From: Scytalidium lignicola | Lineage: Eukaryota > Ascomycota > Leotiomycetes | Length of the DNA: 64,000 bases | Reading direction: 5' to 3' | Assembly (NCBI GenBank): GCA_002812745.2 | Contig: NCSJ02000004.1 | Location: 290,366-354,365, forward strand | Shown here: positions 22,948-32,947 of the stretch, one piece after another | Position numbering within the stretch: the first letter of the stretch is position 1 | How the letters are laid out: every line of letters starts with the position of its first letter | Translations under genes and position numbers: made by a program | The notes under the pieces: generated by a model | Told to the model about the DNA's origin: nothing | Database searches by the model: none | What the model saw: the letters and a program-made list of their open reading frames with translations, nothing else

Positions 22948-24282
22948 GGTCTTATATGAGTGAGGTGGTGAATGCGAAGCCTTACTAGCTCTAAAAGATG
23001 TTGATACATTAATACTTTAATTCACATTCTGGCCTCTGCTCTGTCCTAATCTTATTGGACGGACGTAGGGAACGGCGAATCACGTGAAAATATTCTTCCC
23101 AGCCTCACTGGCCGCCTAGACCCCGGAACATCGGCAGCAGCGTTGGCTGATGGTACGGCATTGGATCACCGTAAAGCACAAGAGATACAGGATCGAGGTA
23201 CCTGCATACGAAGAATATCGATATAATCTTATTTCTGTACATTTCTATACACCAACTTTATAGAACATCATGTTTACAAGCGGGCCGGACGACATGATGG
23301 CAATTTGTCGCCAAATAAATCTACGATGATAGGGTGGGCATATTACGTGTATGCAAAGCATAATGGCAGTCATTACTACTGTATTACAGTCTCAACTGCC
23401 AGCAGCTACATAACCAGCATTGACCAACAGCGAAGCCCGTTGCAGTCAGTCTTGGTTGCCACCCTTGTATGCGGCCTTTTTTAGGTCGCGAAGAGTCAGG
23501 CATTGATTTTTGCGCAGCTGATGATGAGCGCCACTTATTTTCCTAGCGTTCTTTCGGTCGAAAACTCAAACCTTCCCTTCCTTTCCTTCAACATTCGTGA
23601 AAATCCACCAGAATACATCTTGCACACTCTCTTTCCAATGCTGATTTCTCTCTAAAATATTTTAGAGCTGTACAATCCATCGATAGAACTCCGGCAGAGT
23701 CTCGGAGCGTCACCACCGTCAAAATCTTCCCTGCTCATATTCCTAATCACGACACAAGCACCAAATTTATCTTCGACTTCCACGCTCGCCAGATACTTCG
23801 AAGTATCAAACGTCGAGATTCCGGCCTCCGTCACGACCGCTCTGACGTTCATCGCCTTGGCGGCCCTTGAAACATAGAAACCACCAAATTGGCGGGGCTC
23901 GTACTTCACAAGTTTTCCTTCATCCGTCCGCTCCTGGGTCCAAAGACCTGGGCTTACTGCGGAGGTGACAAGAAGCCTCCATAATTGGCCTTAGTATCGA
24001 CAAATAAAAAAATATTGCAATAATATACTTATTCGAGATTTCGGTGGTGGTAGTGGTCAGGACATATTGACACTGGGAGGGCTGTACAGGGAAGACCTGT
24101 GCAAAAACAACAGTCAAATTGACGCCGACAACACGCGGTGGGCGCTCGCTGCGACCCGCCTTCCCCTAGCTAGTGGGAACCATCAATTGTCAGTCAAATT
24201 CTCTGAGTTTGCGAAGTTGAGTACCAGTGCTGATGTTAAAGTTTAGCTCAAAGTTTTTTAAAACAGAGAAATTTACGGAAAC
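22948..24282. other. SPC1–CorA intergenic region
   Basis: About 1.3 kb between divergent genes. CACGTG lies at 23081–23086, 134 bp upstream of SPC1. A minus-strand coding-like stretch at 23652–24117 is listed separately with low confidence; the rest shows nothing clear. Confidence 0.45.
23652..24117 (-). CDS. Possible spliced or decayed hypothetical protein
   Basis: Not recognised. The minus strand has an open stretch reading LWTQERTDEGKLVKYEPRQF then GGFYVSRAAKAMNVRAVVTE to a stop at 23652. Upstream is a second one with VQPSQCQYVLTTTTTEISN, followed by a GTATAT donor. The two are coding-like in composition but no donor/acceptor pair I tried joins them in frame. It could be a real gene with an exon I missed, a decayed one, or chance. 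Confidence 0.25.
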
Positions 24283-26226
24283 ATGTCTGACCACGAGGAC
24301 ATGTCCATTGGTACGGGCTACAGCACTCCAGTCCCGGAGTTAGATGACCATAGATATCAATCATCCTCAGTCCAGAAGCCTCGATCTAGACGCGGCACTG
24401 TGGACACACTATATGGTTCAACGGCCCGGAATGAAATGCACCCAGATCTTTCCCTAGTCAACAATAGCCTTTTGCACACAGTGGCTCGAGACTTTGAAGA
24501 AGCTGTTGTAGACGGAGAAACGGCCAGTCTTTCTCACGGGAGGCCTGGCCACGATAGGAGCCGCCGGGGGACTGCTACCACCCTTGAACCACGATCTGTA
24601 TCGCCACCGAATTCAGTGAAGGCGTTTGCCGATGCCAGGCGTAGAGAGCGAGAACTTTCTACTTCAGATCCGACTCCTGGAAAAATACAAACTGATTCCC
24701 GGCACCTTGATGATTATGAGCTTCGTAGGGTAGCTTCTGGGGCTAGTCGAAGAAGCCGTAGGAGCCGACGTTATACAAATGACAATGATGCAAAGAGCTT
24801 TTCCGGTTCATGTAAATCTGCTGAGGAAGATGTTTGCTTTCCTTTACATGATTCTCCGAATAAGGATACTCTACAAATCGACTTCGACTATCTTGAGGAG
24901 TTCATTGCTGAAGAGGATGAAACGAGAACACCTCCTCAGAATCAGCCTCAGCCCCGTATTTTCCACGACCTACGATCTCAGAAGCAGGATGATTTGTCAA
25001 TGATAGTTACGTCAGAAGGTGATATTGTTCGGACATCATCTGGAGGCTCAACTTCGATAGATGAAAAAGATGAGAAGCATAGCCTACACGGTTTTGGTGA
25101 GCCGCAGCAGTACACCGACCCAAATCGGTTTGAATTTTTCTCTTCCTTAGCCGAGTCGACCATCCATGCTGCAGAGTTTGGCGATCTAATCCTTCCTGGA
25201 GAAGATATCCGTAGTCTATTCACCTTTCCAGAAGGACAAGAAGACGGTGTTTGGTGGCTTAATATGAATAATCCGACGGAGGAAGAAATTCGCTCTATCT
25301 GCAAGGCTTTCGGCATTCATCCTCTCACCATCGAGGATATTGGAACCCAAGAAGCACGCGAAAAGATCGAGCTTTTCCCATCCTATTACTTTGCTTGTTT
25401 CCGTTCGTTCCGCGTGGAGGAGGTTGACAATAACCAACGATATGAGCCCTTCAATATATATGTCGTCGTCTTCCGTGAAGGCACCCTCAGCTTTAGCTTC
25501 TCACCAAATCCCCATGCAGGTCATGTCCGGAAGCGTATCACGATGTTAAAGGACTACGTGGCCCTGAGCAGTGATTGGATATGTTATGCTCTTATGTATG
25601 TATTTCTCGTTCAGTTCCTGTTTGTCCTCGTACTGATTGTCACCAGTGATGATATTGTTGATTGTTTCGCGCCGGTGATCAACAAAATTGAGCACGAGAC
25701 CGATATTATTGAAGACCAAGTTTTTATTGCAAGGGAAAATGATATGCACGAGTTCCTTCGTAAGATTGGCATGGTCCGGAAAAATGTTATGGGCCTGATG
25801 AAACTCCTGGGCGGAAAGGCAGATGTCTTGAGAGGCTTCACAAAGCGTTGCAATGCTAATTATAAAGTTACTCCCCGAATGGATATCGGCCTCTATTTAG
25901 GAGATATTCAAGATCACGTGGTCACGATGATGGCAAGCCTGGCTCATTTCGAAAAGATGCTCTCTCGATCTCACAGCAACTATCTTGCTCAGCTGTCCAT
26001 CGATAATATCACCCAAGGGAATAACGCCAACAAGGTCCTTAGCAAGATCACTCTTCTTGCATCTATCCTTGTCCCACTTAACCTTGTCTGTGGTATGTTC
26101 GGTATGAACGTTACGGTACCATGGAAAGATGTCGACAATCTCATCCCCTTTTTTGGGATCTTAGCCGTTCTTGTACTCTTCGTCCTTCTCTCTCTTGCAG
26201 TAGCGAGAAGGTTAAGATATATTTGA
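24283..26226 (+). CDS. CorA-family magnesium transporter (MNR2/ALR type)
   Basis: Membrane transporter for Mg2+ of the fungal Alr1/Alr2/Mnr2 branch of CorA. The signature GMN is present in LVCGMFGMNVTVPWKD between two C-terminal membrane helices (VLSKITLLASILVPLNLVCG; FFGILAVLVLFVLLSLAVAR). Before it lies the acidic and coiled CorA cytosolic domain, with WWLNMNNPTEEEIRSICKAF, HPLTIEDIGTQEAREKIELF and FNIYVVVFREGTLSFSF. About 270 N-terminal residues are polar and Ser/Arg-rich. One intron is hidden: 25596–25646 (GTATGT…CCAG, 51 nt) has no stop and is a multiple of three; removing it gives CYALIDDIVDCFAPVI, the family sequence, and a 630-aa product. MNR2 is vacuolar and ALR1 is at the plasma membrane; I cannot tell which this is. 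Confidence 0.93.
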   Translation: MSDHEDMSIGTGYSTPVPELDDHRYQSSSVQKPRSRRGTVDTLYGSTARNEMHPDLSLVNNSLLHTVARDFEEAVVDGETASLSHGRPGHDRSRRGTATTLEPRSVSPPNSVKAFADARRRERELSTSDPTPGKIQTDSRHLDDYELRRVASGASRRSRRSRRYTNDNDAKSFSGSCKSAEEDVCFPLHDSPNKDTLQIDFDYLEEFIAEEDETRTPPQNQPQPRIFHDLRSQKQDDLSMIVTSEGDIVRTSSGGSTSIDEKDEKHSLHGFGEPQQYTDPNRFEFFSSLAESTIHAAEFGDLILPGEDIRSLFTFPEGQEDGVWWLNMNNPTEEEIRSICKAFGIHPLTIEDIGTQEAREKIELFPSYYFACFRSFRVEEVDNNQRYEPFNIYVVVFREGTLSFSFSPNPHAGHVRKRITMLKDYVALSSDWICYALMYVFLVQFLFVLVLIVTSDDIVDCFAPVINKIEHETDIIEDQVFIARENDMHEFLRKIGMVRKNVMGLMKLLGGKADVLRGFTKRCNANYKVTPRMDIGLYLGDIQDHVVTMMASLAHFEKMLSRSHSNYLAQLSIDNITQGNNANKVLSKITLLASILVPLNLVCGMFGMNVTVPWKDVDNLIPFFGILAVLVLFVLLSLAVARRLRYI

Positions 26227-26766
26227 GCAGCTGATAAATACAACGAGGTTTAGGCTCTAGTCCACTTCGACGCTAGAGATTCAATTGGGTGTCTAGTTGC
26301 CTTAACCAATAATTTCGCAAATCACCACCGTATTGGAGGAGTATTAGACTTCTGCTTAGGTTCGAACTGATTCTATAGAGTGGTATGGCGGCTTATTTGC
26401 GATCTTACTTTATCCAAGTTTAGTTGCAGTTTTGATATGAAAGCACCTCCGTATACTGTAGTGATATGTTATCCAGTTATTTAAGAGAATTGAATATTAC
26501 ATTATATATATTTTGATTTCGAAGCACGAACTGACTATTCCAAAAAGGTACAGTTTTTCCTTAGTTGCCTTGTGCCTTGCCTTAAGTTGCTCACGCTCTA
26601 CGTCAGAGCTGATGCCTTAAATATCAGGCGATTAATGAAATGAGGTTTTCCAAGCTGCCCTTCAGTGTGGTTTACTAGAACAAAATCCGTCGTCTACATC
26701 AACTTCGAAGGATAATCCCGGAAATCCCGCCGACAGAAGAGTCAATTCATATAACATTAAGCGGCC
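26227..26766. other. CorA–TIM8 spacer
   Basis: About 540 bp of AT-rich sequence without a gene; it should hold the CorA 3′ UTR and the TIM8 promoter. Confidence 0.5.
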
Positions 26767-27228
26767 ATGGACTCTGCAACTGCTTCCCTCGACCAGAATA
26801 TTGATCTCAGCAAGCTTTCAGACAAAGACAAGCAAGAGCTTCAACAATTTATCGTCAATGAGTCACAGAAAGCTCGAATACAGCAATGTTAGTTCCTACT
26901 ATTGATAATACTCTATCTATCTCATTACGGAAAACTCTTTCATACTTGCCTTCTAAAGAAACAAACCCATATTTTGAGAGGCGAGGAAATTTGTTTCTAT
27001 TAAGATGAATATAACTTTGGCGAAAACAATTTTGCTAACATTTATGTCTCTCCTAAAGCTGTACATTCGCTCACGGATATATGCTGGAAGAAGTGCGTAA
27101 CGGGATCAATTAAGAGTGGGAAATTGGAGAAGGGAGAGGAGAGCTGTACTCAAAATTGCGTCAACAGATTCTTAGATGCTAACATGACTGTGATCAAGCA
27201 TTTGGACTCTATGAGACAACATGCTTAA
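26767..27228 (+). CDS. TIM8: Mitochondrial intermembrane-space chaperone Tim8
   Basis: Small Tim protein; with Tim13 it forms the hexameric chaperone that carries hydrophobic precursors across the intermembrane space to TIM22. Two exons, 26767–26887 and 27059–27228, sum to 291 nt (96 aa). Both halves of the twin CX3C motif are present: CWKKC and CTQNC. The N-terminal [20 protein letters not shown] and C-terminal [18 protein letters not shown] match fungal Tim8. The 171-nt intron ends in CCTAAAG. The split gene leaves no long open frame. Confidence 0.95.
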
Positions 27229-27634
27229 TGGGTGGAACACTTGGGCAAGTGGGAGGGGAATGGCTGATATTGATTTCCAATGCATGTCCATAATACCAAG
27301 GTGCTTCCTTCAGCATATGTATCAAAAATAGTCTTGGGGGTTCAAAGGCATGAACAATCTTCCGGAGTCGGGACCAGATTTTATGTATTAAGTAGATTAG
27401 AAGATTTCACGGTTAACAGGTCAAGTCACAATCATAGCATGAAATTAAACAATCCAAAACGCCTTGTACAGATCTGTTCACTGTCTGGTTCTCGCAGCTC
27501 TCATTCACGCCTTTTTGAATGCCATTGCCGACCGCTTAATTCGTAGCCACGAAATAAAAACCGCGTGATTTTCATACCCGACATAAAGTCCCTGCTTCCA
27601 TTGCAATGCCAACAACAATATCAGACCCTGTCAA
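27229..27634. other. Convergent TIM8–RPL25 spacer
   Basis: About 400 bp between two stop codons, no gene seen; presumably both 3′ UTRs. Confidence 0.5.
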
Positions 27635-28398
27635 TCAGACAATAGCGAGCTTGGTGGCAGCGATGTCAAGAGCATCAACATCAGGTGTTAGGCGGGCAAA
27701 GGCCTTCTTTGAGCCATCCGGTCTGGTATATATAATTAACTAAATACTCCATATAGCAGACAATGCAAAAATACATACCGGATGAGAGTGTTGATCTTAA
27801 CAGTATCGATATCATATAGCTTCTTTAAAGCCTCCTTGATCTGGCGCTTGTTGGCCTTAATATCGACGATGAAGACCAGGGTGTTGTTCTCTTCGATCTT
27901 CTTCATGGCGCTCTCAGTGTTGAGCGGGTGGATGATGACCTTGTGCTCATCCAGGCGAGGCTCATGAGGAACAGATTTTCGGGGATATTTAGGCTCGCGC
28001 GAAAGTTGGAGGGTCTTCGGTCGGTGGAAGGTTGTTGAGAGGCGGACCTTGCGGACCTTGTGGGAGTGGACCTGCATCCAAAGTTAGAGACAGTAAGACA
28101 AAAGGTTAAATTCAAGAAAACTTACTCCCTTCAACGCAGCTTTGGCCGCAGCATTGGCTTGCTTGGAGCCCTTAGAGCCCTTAGCGGCAGCAGCTATAAA
28201 CAATCACACATCAGCAATCGCTCTTTACGAACTCGCAATAGCTGCTTCTGCTGTGCGTATGCTCCTCTCCTATCACCCGGACTCGATCGAGTCTCGATTC
28301 AAATTTCGAGCGGGAGTATTCGAAGATATAGCAAGCATATTGAAATGGCGAGGTGATATATGTCAAACTATACCTTTCTTCTGTTCCTTAGGGGCCAT
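27635..28398 (-). CDS. RPL25: 60S ribosomal protein uL23 (L25 / L23a)
   Basis: Large-subunit protein at the nascent-chain exit tunnel, binding site for SRP and chaperones. Exons on the minus strand: 28398–28374, 28193–28126, 28071–27779, 27722–27635; total 474 nt, 157 aa, the normal length. [20 protein letters not shown] is the basic eukaryotic tail. The uL23 core follows: [60 protein letters not shown] and [20 protein letters not shown]. Three introns cluster towards the 5′ part, as is common for fungal ribosomal protein genes. It is divergent from BMT2 with only 247 bp between start codons. Confidence 0.97.
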
Positions 28399-28645
28399 TG
28401 TGAGATCTGTGTGCGGTCGAAAGGGAAGGCGTGAATCCCAAATTTATCGATGATGAGAATTTCTAAATTTCGACAAAAGTTTAGGTTTATTGGTATTGTG
28501 CGTGTTTCCTAATTAGGACTGTTTACCGAAGTGCATTAACTACCACACTTTTACTGTAGCCATATTTATAAGGCACAAATAATCACTTATCCCGAGATAC
28601 GAACGCCCAAATCCATTAGATTTTTTTCGACAACTATTGAAAAAT
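28399..28645. promoter_or_regulatory. Bidirectional promoter RPL25 / BMT2
   Basis: 247 bp separate the start codons of a ribosomal protein gene and a 25S rRNA methyltransferase gene, so one compact control region probably serves both. Confidence 0.6.
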
Positions 28646-29515
28646 ATGACAAATAAATCCTACCGTCCCAAATTAAAACTTCTATCTCATAGTCGCCCAC
28701 TAGTAGCAAATCGGCCGAGCTCTATTTCTCGCAAGGCAACTAGAGCGCTCATCCGCGCACATCATGTTCTCGAGAAGCGCAAAGCAAAAGCCCTTGCTGC
28801 TGGCGACCTTGCAACGGCAGAAGCCCTATCTCAGCAGAGTTCTGCTCAAGGAGGCATCCAAAACTACCAGCAAGCAAGCCTTATCGGCCAGAGCAACAGT
28901 CGGGGTGGTGATAGTTCGAAGCTGTTGATGGAGTGGCTCATGCCGGTACTCCCAGGTCTAAAAGATAAAGCTACAAAGGGTCAATGCCTCCGAATGCTGG
29001 AAGTAGGAGCACTGAGTACTACGAATACTTGCTCAAGGAGCTGTGCGTTCGAGATGACAAGGATTGATCTGAATAGCCAAGCCAAGGGAATTGAACAGCA
29101 AGATTTCATGGATCGAGAACCGCCGGCAGATCAGGGCGACACGTTCGATATAATCAGTCTCTCTTTAGTCCTCAACTATGTACCAGATCCGGTGGGTAGA
29201 GGAGAAATGTTACGGCGAACGGTTACGTTCTTGAGAAAGGGGCACGACCTTGAGTTTGCTAAAGATCTATTCCCCAGTTTGTTCTTGGTCCTACCCGCTC
29301 CGTGTGTCACCAATTCCAGATACCTGGACGAGGCAAAGCTGAGCGAAATTATGGAAAGTTTAGGTTATGCAATGGTTAAGAGGAAATTAACAAACAAGTT
29401 GGTTTATTACCTTTGGGTGCTAAATCACGATCAAATACCCAAGGTTAAAAACTTCAAGAAAGTAGAAGTCAAGCCGGGAAAGTCAAGGAATAATTTTGCG
29501 ATTGTACTGCAATAA
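28646..29515 (+). CDS. BMT2: 25S rRNA adenine-N1 methyltransferase Bmt2
   Basis: Nucleolar SAM-dependent enzyme that makes m1A in domain IV–V of 25S rRNA. A single exon of 870 nt encodes 289 aa from ATG 28646. The N-terminus has SISRKATRALIRAHHVLEKR, the conserved Bmt2 helix. RMLEVGALSTTN is the SAM-binding motif I, IDLNSQAKGIEQQDFMDREP covers motifs II–III, and FDIISLSLVLNYVPDPVGRG is the family's best-known block. The C-terminus has LFLVLPAPCVTNSRYLDEAK and ends KSRNNFAIVLQ. Context fits: it shares a promoter with RPL25. Confidence 0.93.
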   Translation: MTNKSYRPKLKLLSHSRPLVANRPSSISRKATRALIRAHHVLEKRKAKALAAGDLATAEALSQQSSAQGGIQNYQQASLIGQSNSRGGDSSKLLMEWLMPVLPGLKDKATKGQCLRMLEVGALSTTNTCSRSCAFEMTRIDLNSQAKGIEQQDFMDREPPADQGDTFDIISLSLVLNYVPDPVGRGEMLRRTVTFLRKGHDLEFAKDLFPSLFLVLPAPCVTNSRYLDEAKLSEIMESLGYAMVKRKLTNKLVYYLWVLNHDQIPKVKNFKKVEVKPGKSRNNFAIVLQ

Positions 29516-30185
29516 GTCTAGGGAGATCAAGAGCGGACGGCTAGGCTATGAGGATAGTGACGTTTGGCATATAGAGTATAACATGATAGTAGGGTCCGAT
29601 CAAGTGCTGAAAGGACCTTAAGAGAGTTATTTATTGTACCGATGTATGAGTTTTAAAAGATTAGGAAGAAGTTATTGGGGACGTGAGACATCGTAGTTTA
29701 CTGCTCCTGGCTTTTATCACCAGATGCGGGGCTGGTGTCTCCACCACATGCCAGAACTTCTGCTTGGCAATACCGCTTTACTACCAGTCAATATGTTTCC
29801 TTTATTCATGGTATTTCATAGTATTGGGCATCTTGCGTAATAAGGAATGGTATTGTTTTAAGGATAACCTTGCCTTCTAATCTATCTCATTGGTTAAGTA
29901 GAATATACTAGAATTCAAACGCGGGCCTGTTTCTCCGTTGTATCGATAAATGTGGGATCTGGTAGTCAGACAATGCATTGACCAATCAAGCAAGAGATCC
30001 AACTGATAAGAGATGAATCAAGATCTTTGACAGCCAGCGCTAAAAGGGTACTCAAACCCTCGTTTTTACTTTAATTTTACGAGTAGGAATTGCCCTCTCT
30101 TGGGAAACCGGTATGTTGGTGGAGTAACGTCCAAAGGTTGGATATCACAGAAGTTGTAGGGAAGGAATTACTTGAACGTTCCAAC
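29516..30185. other. BMT2–AVT1 spacer
   Basis: About 670 bp of AT-rich sequence with no gene; it holds the BMT2 3′ end and the AVT1 promoter. Confidence 0.5.
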
Positions 30186-32532
30186 ATGTCTCGGAACCCT
30201 ACCACCTGGGATGAGTACCAGTATGGAACTTTGAGTCCCCAAAGGAGTTCAATAAGTTCAGTCGGCACTCGGAGTGTCCAATTCAATGAACCGGAAGGAT
30301 CAAGGGCACAGTCTGTGACTTCTGATCAGCTTGATCTGCTGGGTGACGGGCTTCAAGATTTACGACCGCGGAGGTGAGTTTCCATACTTCAAAGTAACGC
30401 GGGATCGCAGTTCTAAACATCTCAAACCAGATCCTCCATTACAGCGCGTCTTAATAGCATAACCCAAATAGGCGGGGTTAACAGCATCGAGAACTTTGCC
30501 AAAAGTTGGCAACGAGCGGCAGGCTTTTTGGAAGTAACCCCGCAGCGACCTTCATTTGTCCTTGCTGAACCCGATATATTACGAGATGAAGAAGATGCAA
30601 TCGATTATAGAAGGACTGATTCCGAATATGGGCGTACTGCAGGTACATCACTTATACGAGCGCATCTTAATGCCCAAAGACCAGAAGATGCAGTTGATGA
30701 GTCTGCGGTACTCGAAGGCAGTCCTACTAGCCCTAGGCCTCTGAATAACAAGGATGTCGAGGGGAGGCAGCAAGGAAGCGATGCCATGAGCATCCCAGGA
30801 GATGGGAGAGAGAATCATTCCATCTTAGATTATGCGTCTTATCTTGCCACCCCTCTAGGAGGAAGCTATGGTACTTCGTACGGGACTATTCGATCCACTT
30901 TTGGTGAACGCTCTGTGCCCCGCGTTGGCCAACTCTTCAGAGAGCCACAGGCCGCTGGGATCGAGCAGCCTGATGGGGAACGAGAACCATTAATTGTTAG
31001 GGAGATAAAGCGGGATGGAAAGGTCGTCCTGATGGTTGCTGGCCAGTCAACTCTTCCTCAGACCATCTTCAATTCTACAAACGTTCTTATAGGAGTTGGC
31101 TTGCTAAGTTTACCAATGGGCCTTAAATATGCTGGTTGGATCTGTGGAATGATTCTCCTGGCTCTCTCGGCCTTGGTAACTGCCTATACTGCAGGCTTGC
31201 TTGCGAAATGCATGTACGTGGATGCAAGCTTGATTACATTTGCTGATATTGCGTTTATCTCCTATGGTCAGAAAGCACGAATAGTTACCAGTGTCTTATT
31301 CACACTAGAACTGCTTGCCGCATGTGTAGCATTGGTAGTTCTATTTGCAGATACCCTTGATCTTCTAATACCAGGAGTCGGTGTTACTGAGTGGAAGATA
31401 TTGTGCGGCATTATTTTGATACCCCTTACCTTTGCTCCTTTACAATTACTCAGCCTTACTAGTATACTTGGGATTTTCTCATGCTTCTCCAGTAAGTCAT
31501 CTCAATCCTACTTGTCCCTTTTGTAAGCCGAGCAACATCGGGATAGTTATATGTCTAAGGGGGCTATGGCTGTCTAACTATCCCGATATTTGCGATTTAT
31601 GTTGATAGTATCTTAAATGAGACTAGAGGATATCTCTCTGACAGTTCAGGGCTACATAAGATTAACCTAAATTTATCACTAGTTCTTATTCTAACAAGAG
31701 TCTAGTTGTTTTAATATTATTTATTGATGGTTTTACTAAGCCATACGCTCCCGGGTCTCTACTTCAACCTGCTCCAACCTACCTCTTCCCAGCGAATTGG
31801 CTCACACTGCCTCTAAGCTTCGGGCTCCTAATGAGTCCATGGGGAGGTCATTCGGTGTTTCCAAACCTCTACAGAGATATGCGGCATCCTGTAAAATTCA
31901 AGAAAGCTATCGAGATAACGTTCAGCTTTACTGTAAGTCTAACTTAGTCTCTATAATGTGGTAGTTTCTAACGTCGTCAACAGTATATCCTAGATTGTGC
32001 TACGGCTGTGGCGGGCATCCTCATGTTTGGTGACGATGTCAGGGATGAAGTAACCGCGAACATAATCGGAACATCTAGTTATCCAGAGGCCCTTTCGATT
32101 CTCATGGCCATATTTATCGCCATCATCCCTCTGACAAAATTACCTCTTAATGCTCGACCCATCGTGTCTACCATCGAAATGTTCTGCGGAGTTGGTGCTC
32201 ATGAAAGCTCAGTGAACCAACAACCATCAGGACTTTCAGCGTACACAAACAGTATACTAAAGATCTCTATTCGCATCTTAGTTATCGTTTTATTTGTCAT
32301 TATATCCATACTCTTCCCGGCATTTGATAGCATCATGGCGTTCATGGGCTCCACCCTCTGTTTCACTATCTGTATTATATTACCTTTGATGTTTTATCTC
32401 AAGATATTCGGAAAGGAGATCAGCCTGCGTGAAAGGATTTTCGATTACTTTTTAATTACTGTGTGCTCGATCTTGGCTATTACAGGCACAATATGGGCCT
32501 TTTTGCCAAAGAGCATGATCGGTGCCGAATAA
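30186..32532 (+). CDS. AVT1: Vacuolar amino acid transporter, Avt1-like (AAAP family)
   Basis: Proton-coupled amino acid carrier of the vacuolar membrane. Exons 30186–30373, 30431–31491, 31706–31932, 31984–32532 sum to 2025 nt, 674 aa. The first ~270 residues are cytosolic, Ser/Arg/acid-rich. The transporter domain starts at GQSTLPQTIFNSTNVLIGVG, the standard Avt1 signature (TxxQTxFNSxNVLIGVG), followed by LLSLPMGLKYAGWICGMILL and about ten hydrophobic segments, with WGGHSVFPNLYRDMRHP in the middle and ISILFPAFDSIMAFMGSTLC near the end. The third exon joins SCFSIVLILFIDGFTKPY across a 214-nt intron that contains an inverted repeat. I start at ATG 30186 (MSRNPTTWDEYQYGTLSP); there is no earlier in-frame ATG. 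Confidence 0.93.
31537..31587. repeat. 13-bp perfect inverted repeat inside an AVT1 intron
   Basis: ATCGGGATAGTTA (31537–31549) and TAACTATCCCGAT (31575–31587) are exact reverse complements with a 25-nt loop. They lie in the 214-nt intron 2 of AVT1 and could fold as a hairpin in the pre-mRNA. A transposon footprint is another reading. Confidence 0.8.
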
Positions 32533-32947
32533 TTGAGTATGGTTACTCGTGGTCAGGGAGGAAATCTGAGTTGCATTTATAGCGGGTTGGTATTTTCCAT
32601 AGTTGTGGTCAAGCATTTTGGGTGAGATGAAGGTCTTTTTTTTTCCGCGTACAAACTATTTAAAGAGACATGCTGGGTCCTAGGCAACAAGACTCTAATA
32701 ATAACACTTAAGTCTCTCTATCTAATGTTTTAAATGCTTAGGTGTCATTAATTCAAAAATAAATATTGTATAGATAGATCATGGACAAAAGCTCACCGTC
32801 TCAAGCCTTAATTGACGTGATACGAAACTTAAATTACAAGTATGTCATCTAATCTGAGAGGGGAAGATGCATAGCACCAGCCAGCACCATTATCTTTTTA
32901 ATATATCAAGTCAATATAGACCAAGTGAATAGCTGAGCATATTTGAT
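32533..32947. other. Convergent AVT1–UTR4 spacer
   Basis: About 410 bp, AT-rich, no gene. Holds both 3′ UTRs. Confidence 0.5.

Noticed and set aside
25916..25921. CACGTG inside the CorA coding region
   Set aside because: Not in a promoter; excluded from the motif observation.
26355..26375. GGTTCGAACTG, resembling a tRNA B box
   Set aside because: No A box at the right distance and no cloverleaf can be drawn; no tRNA gene found anywhere in the window.
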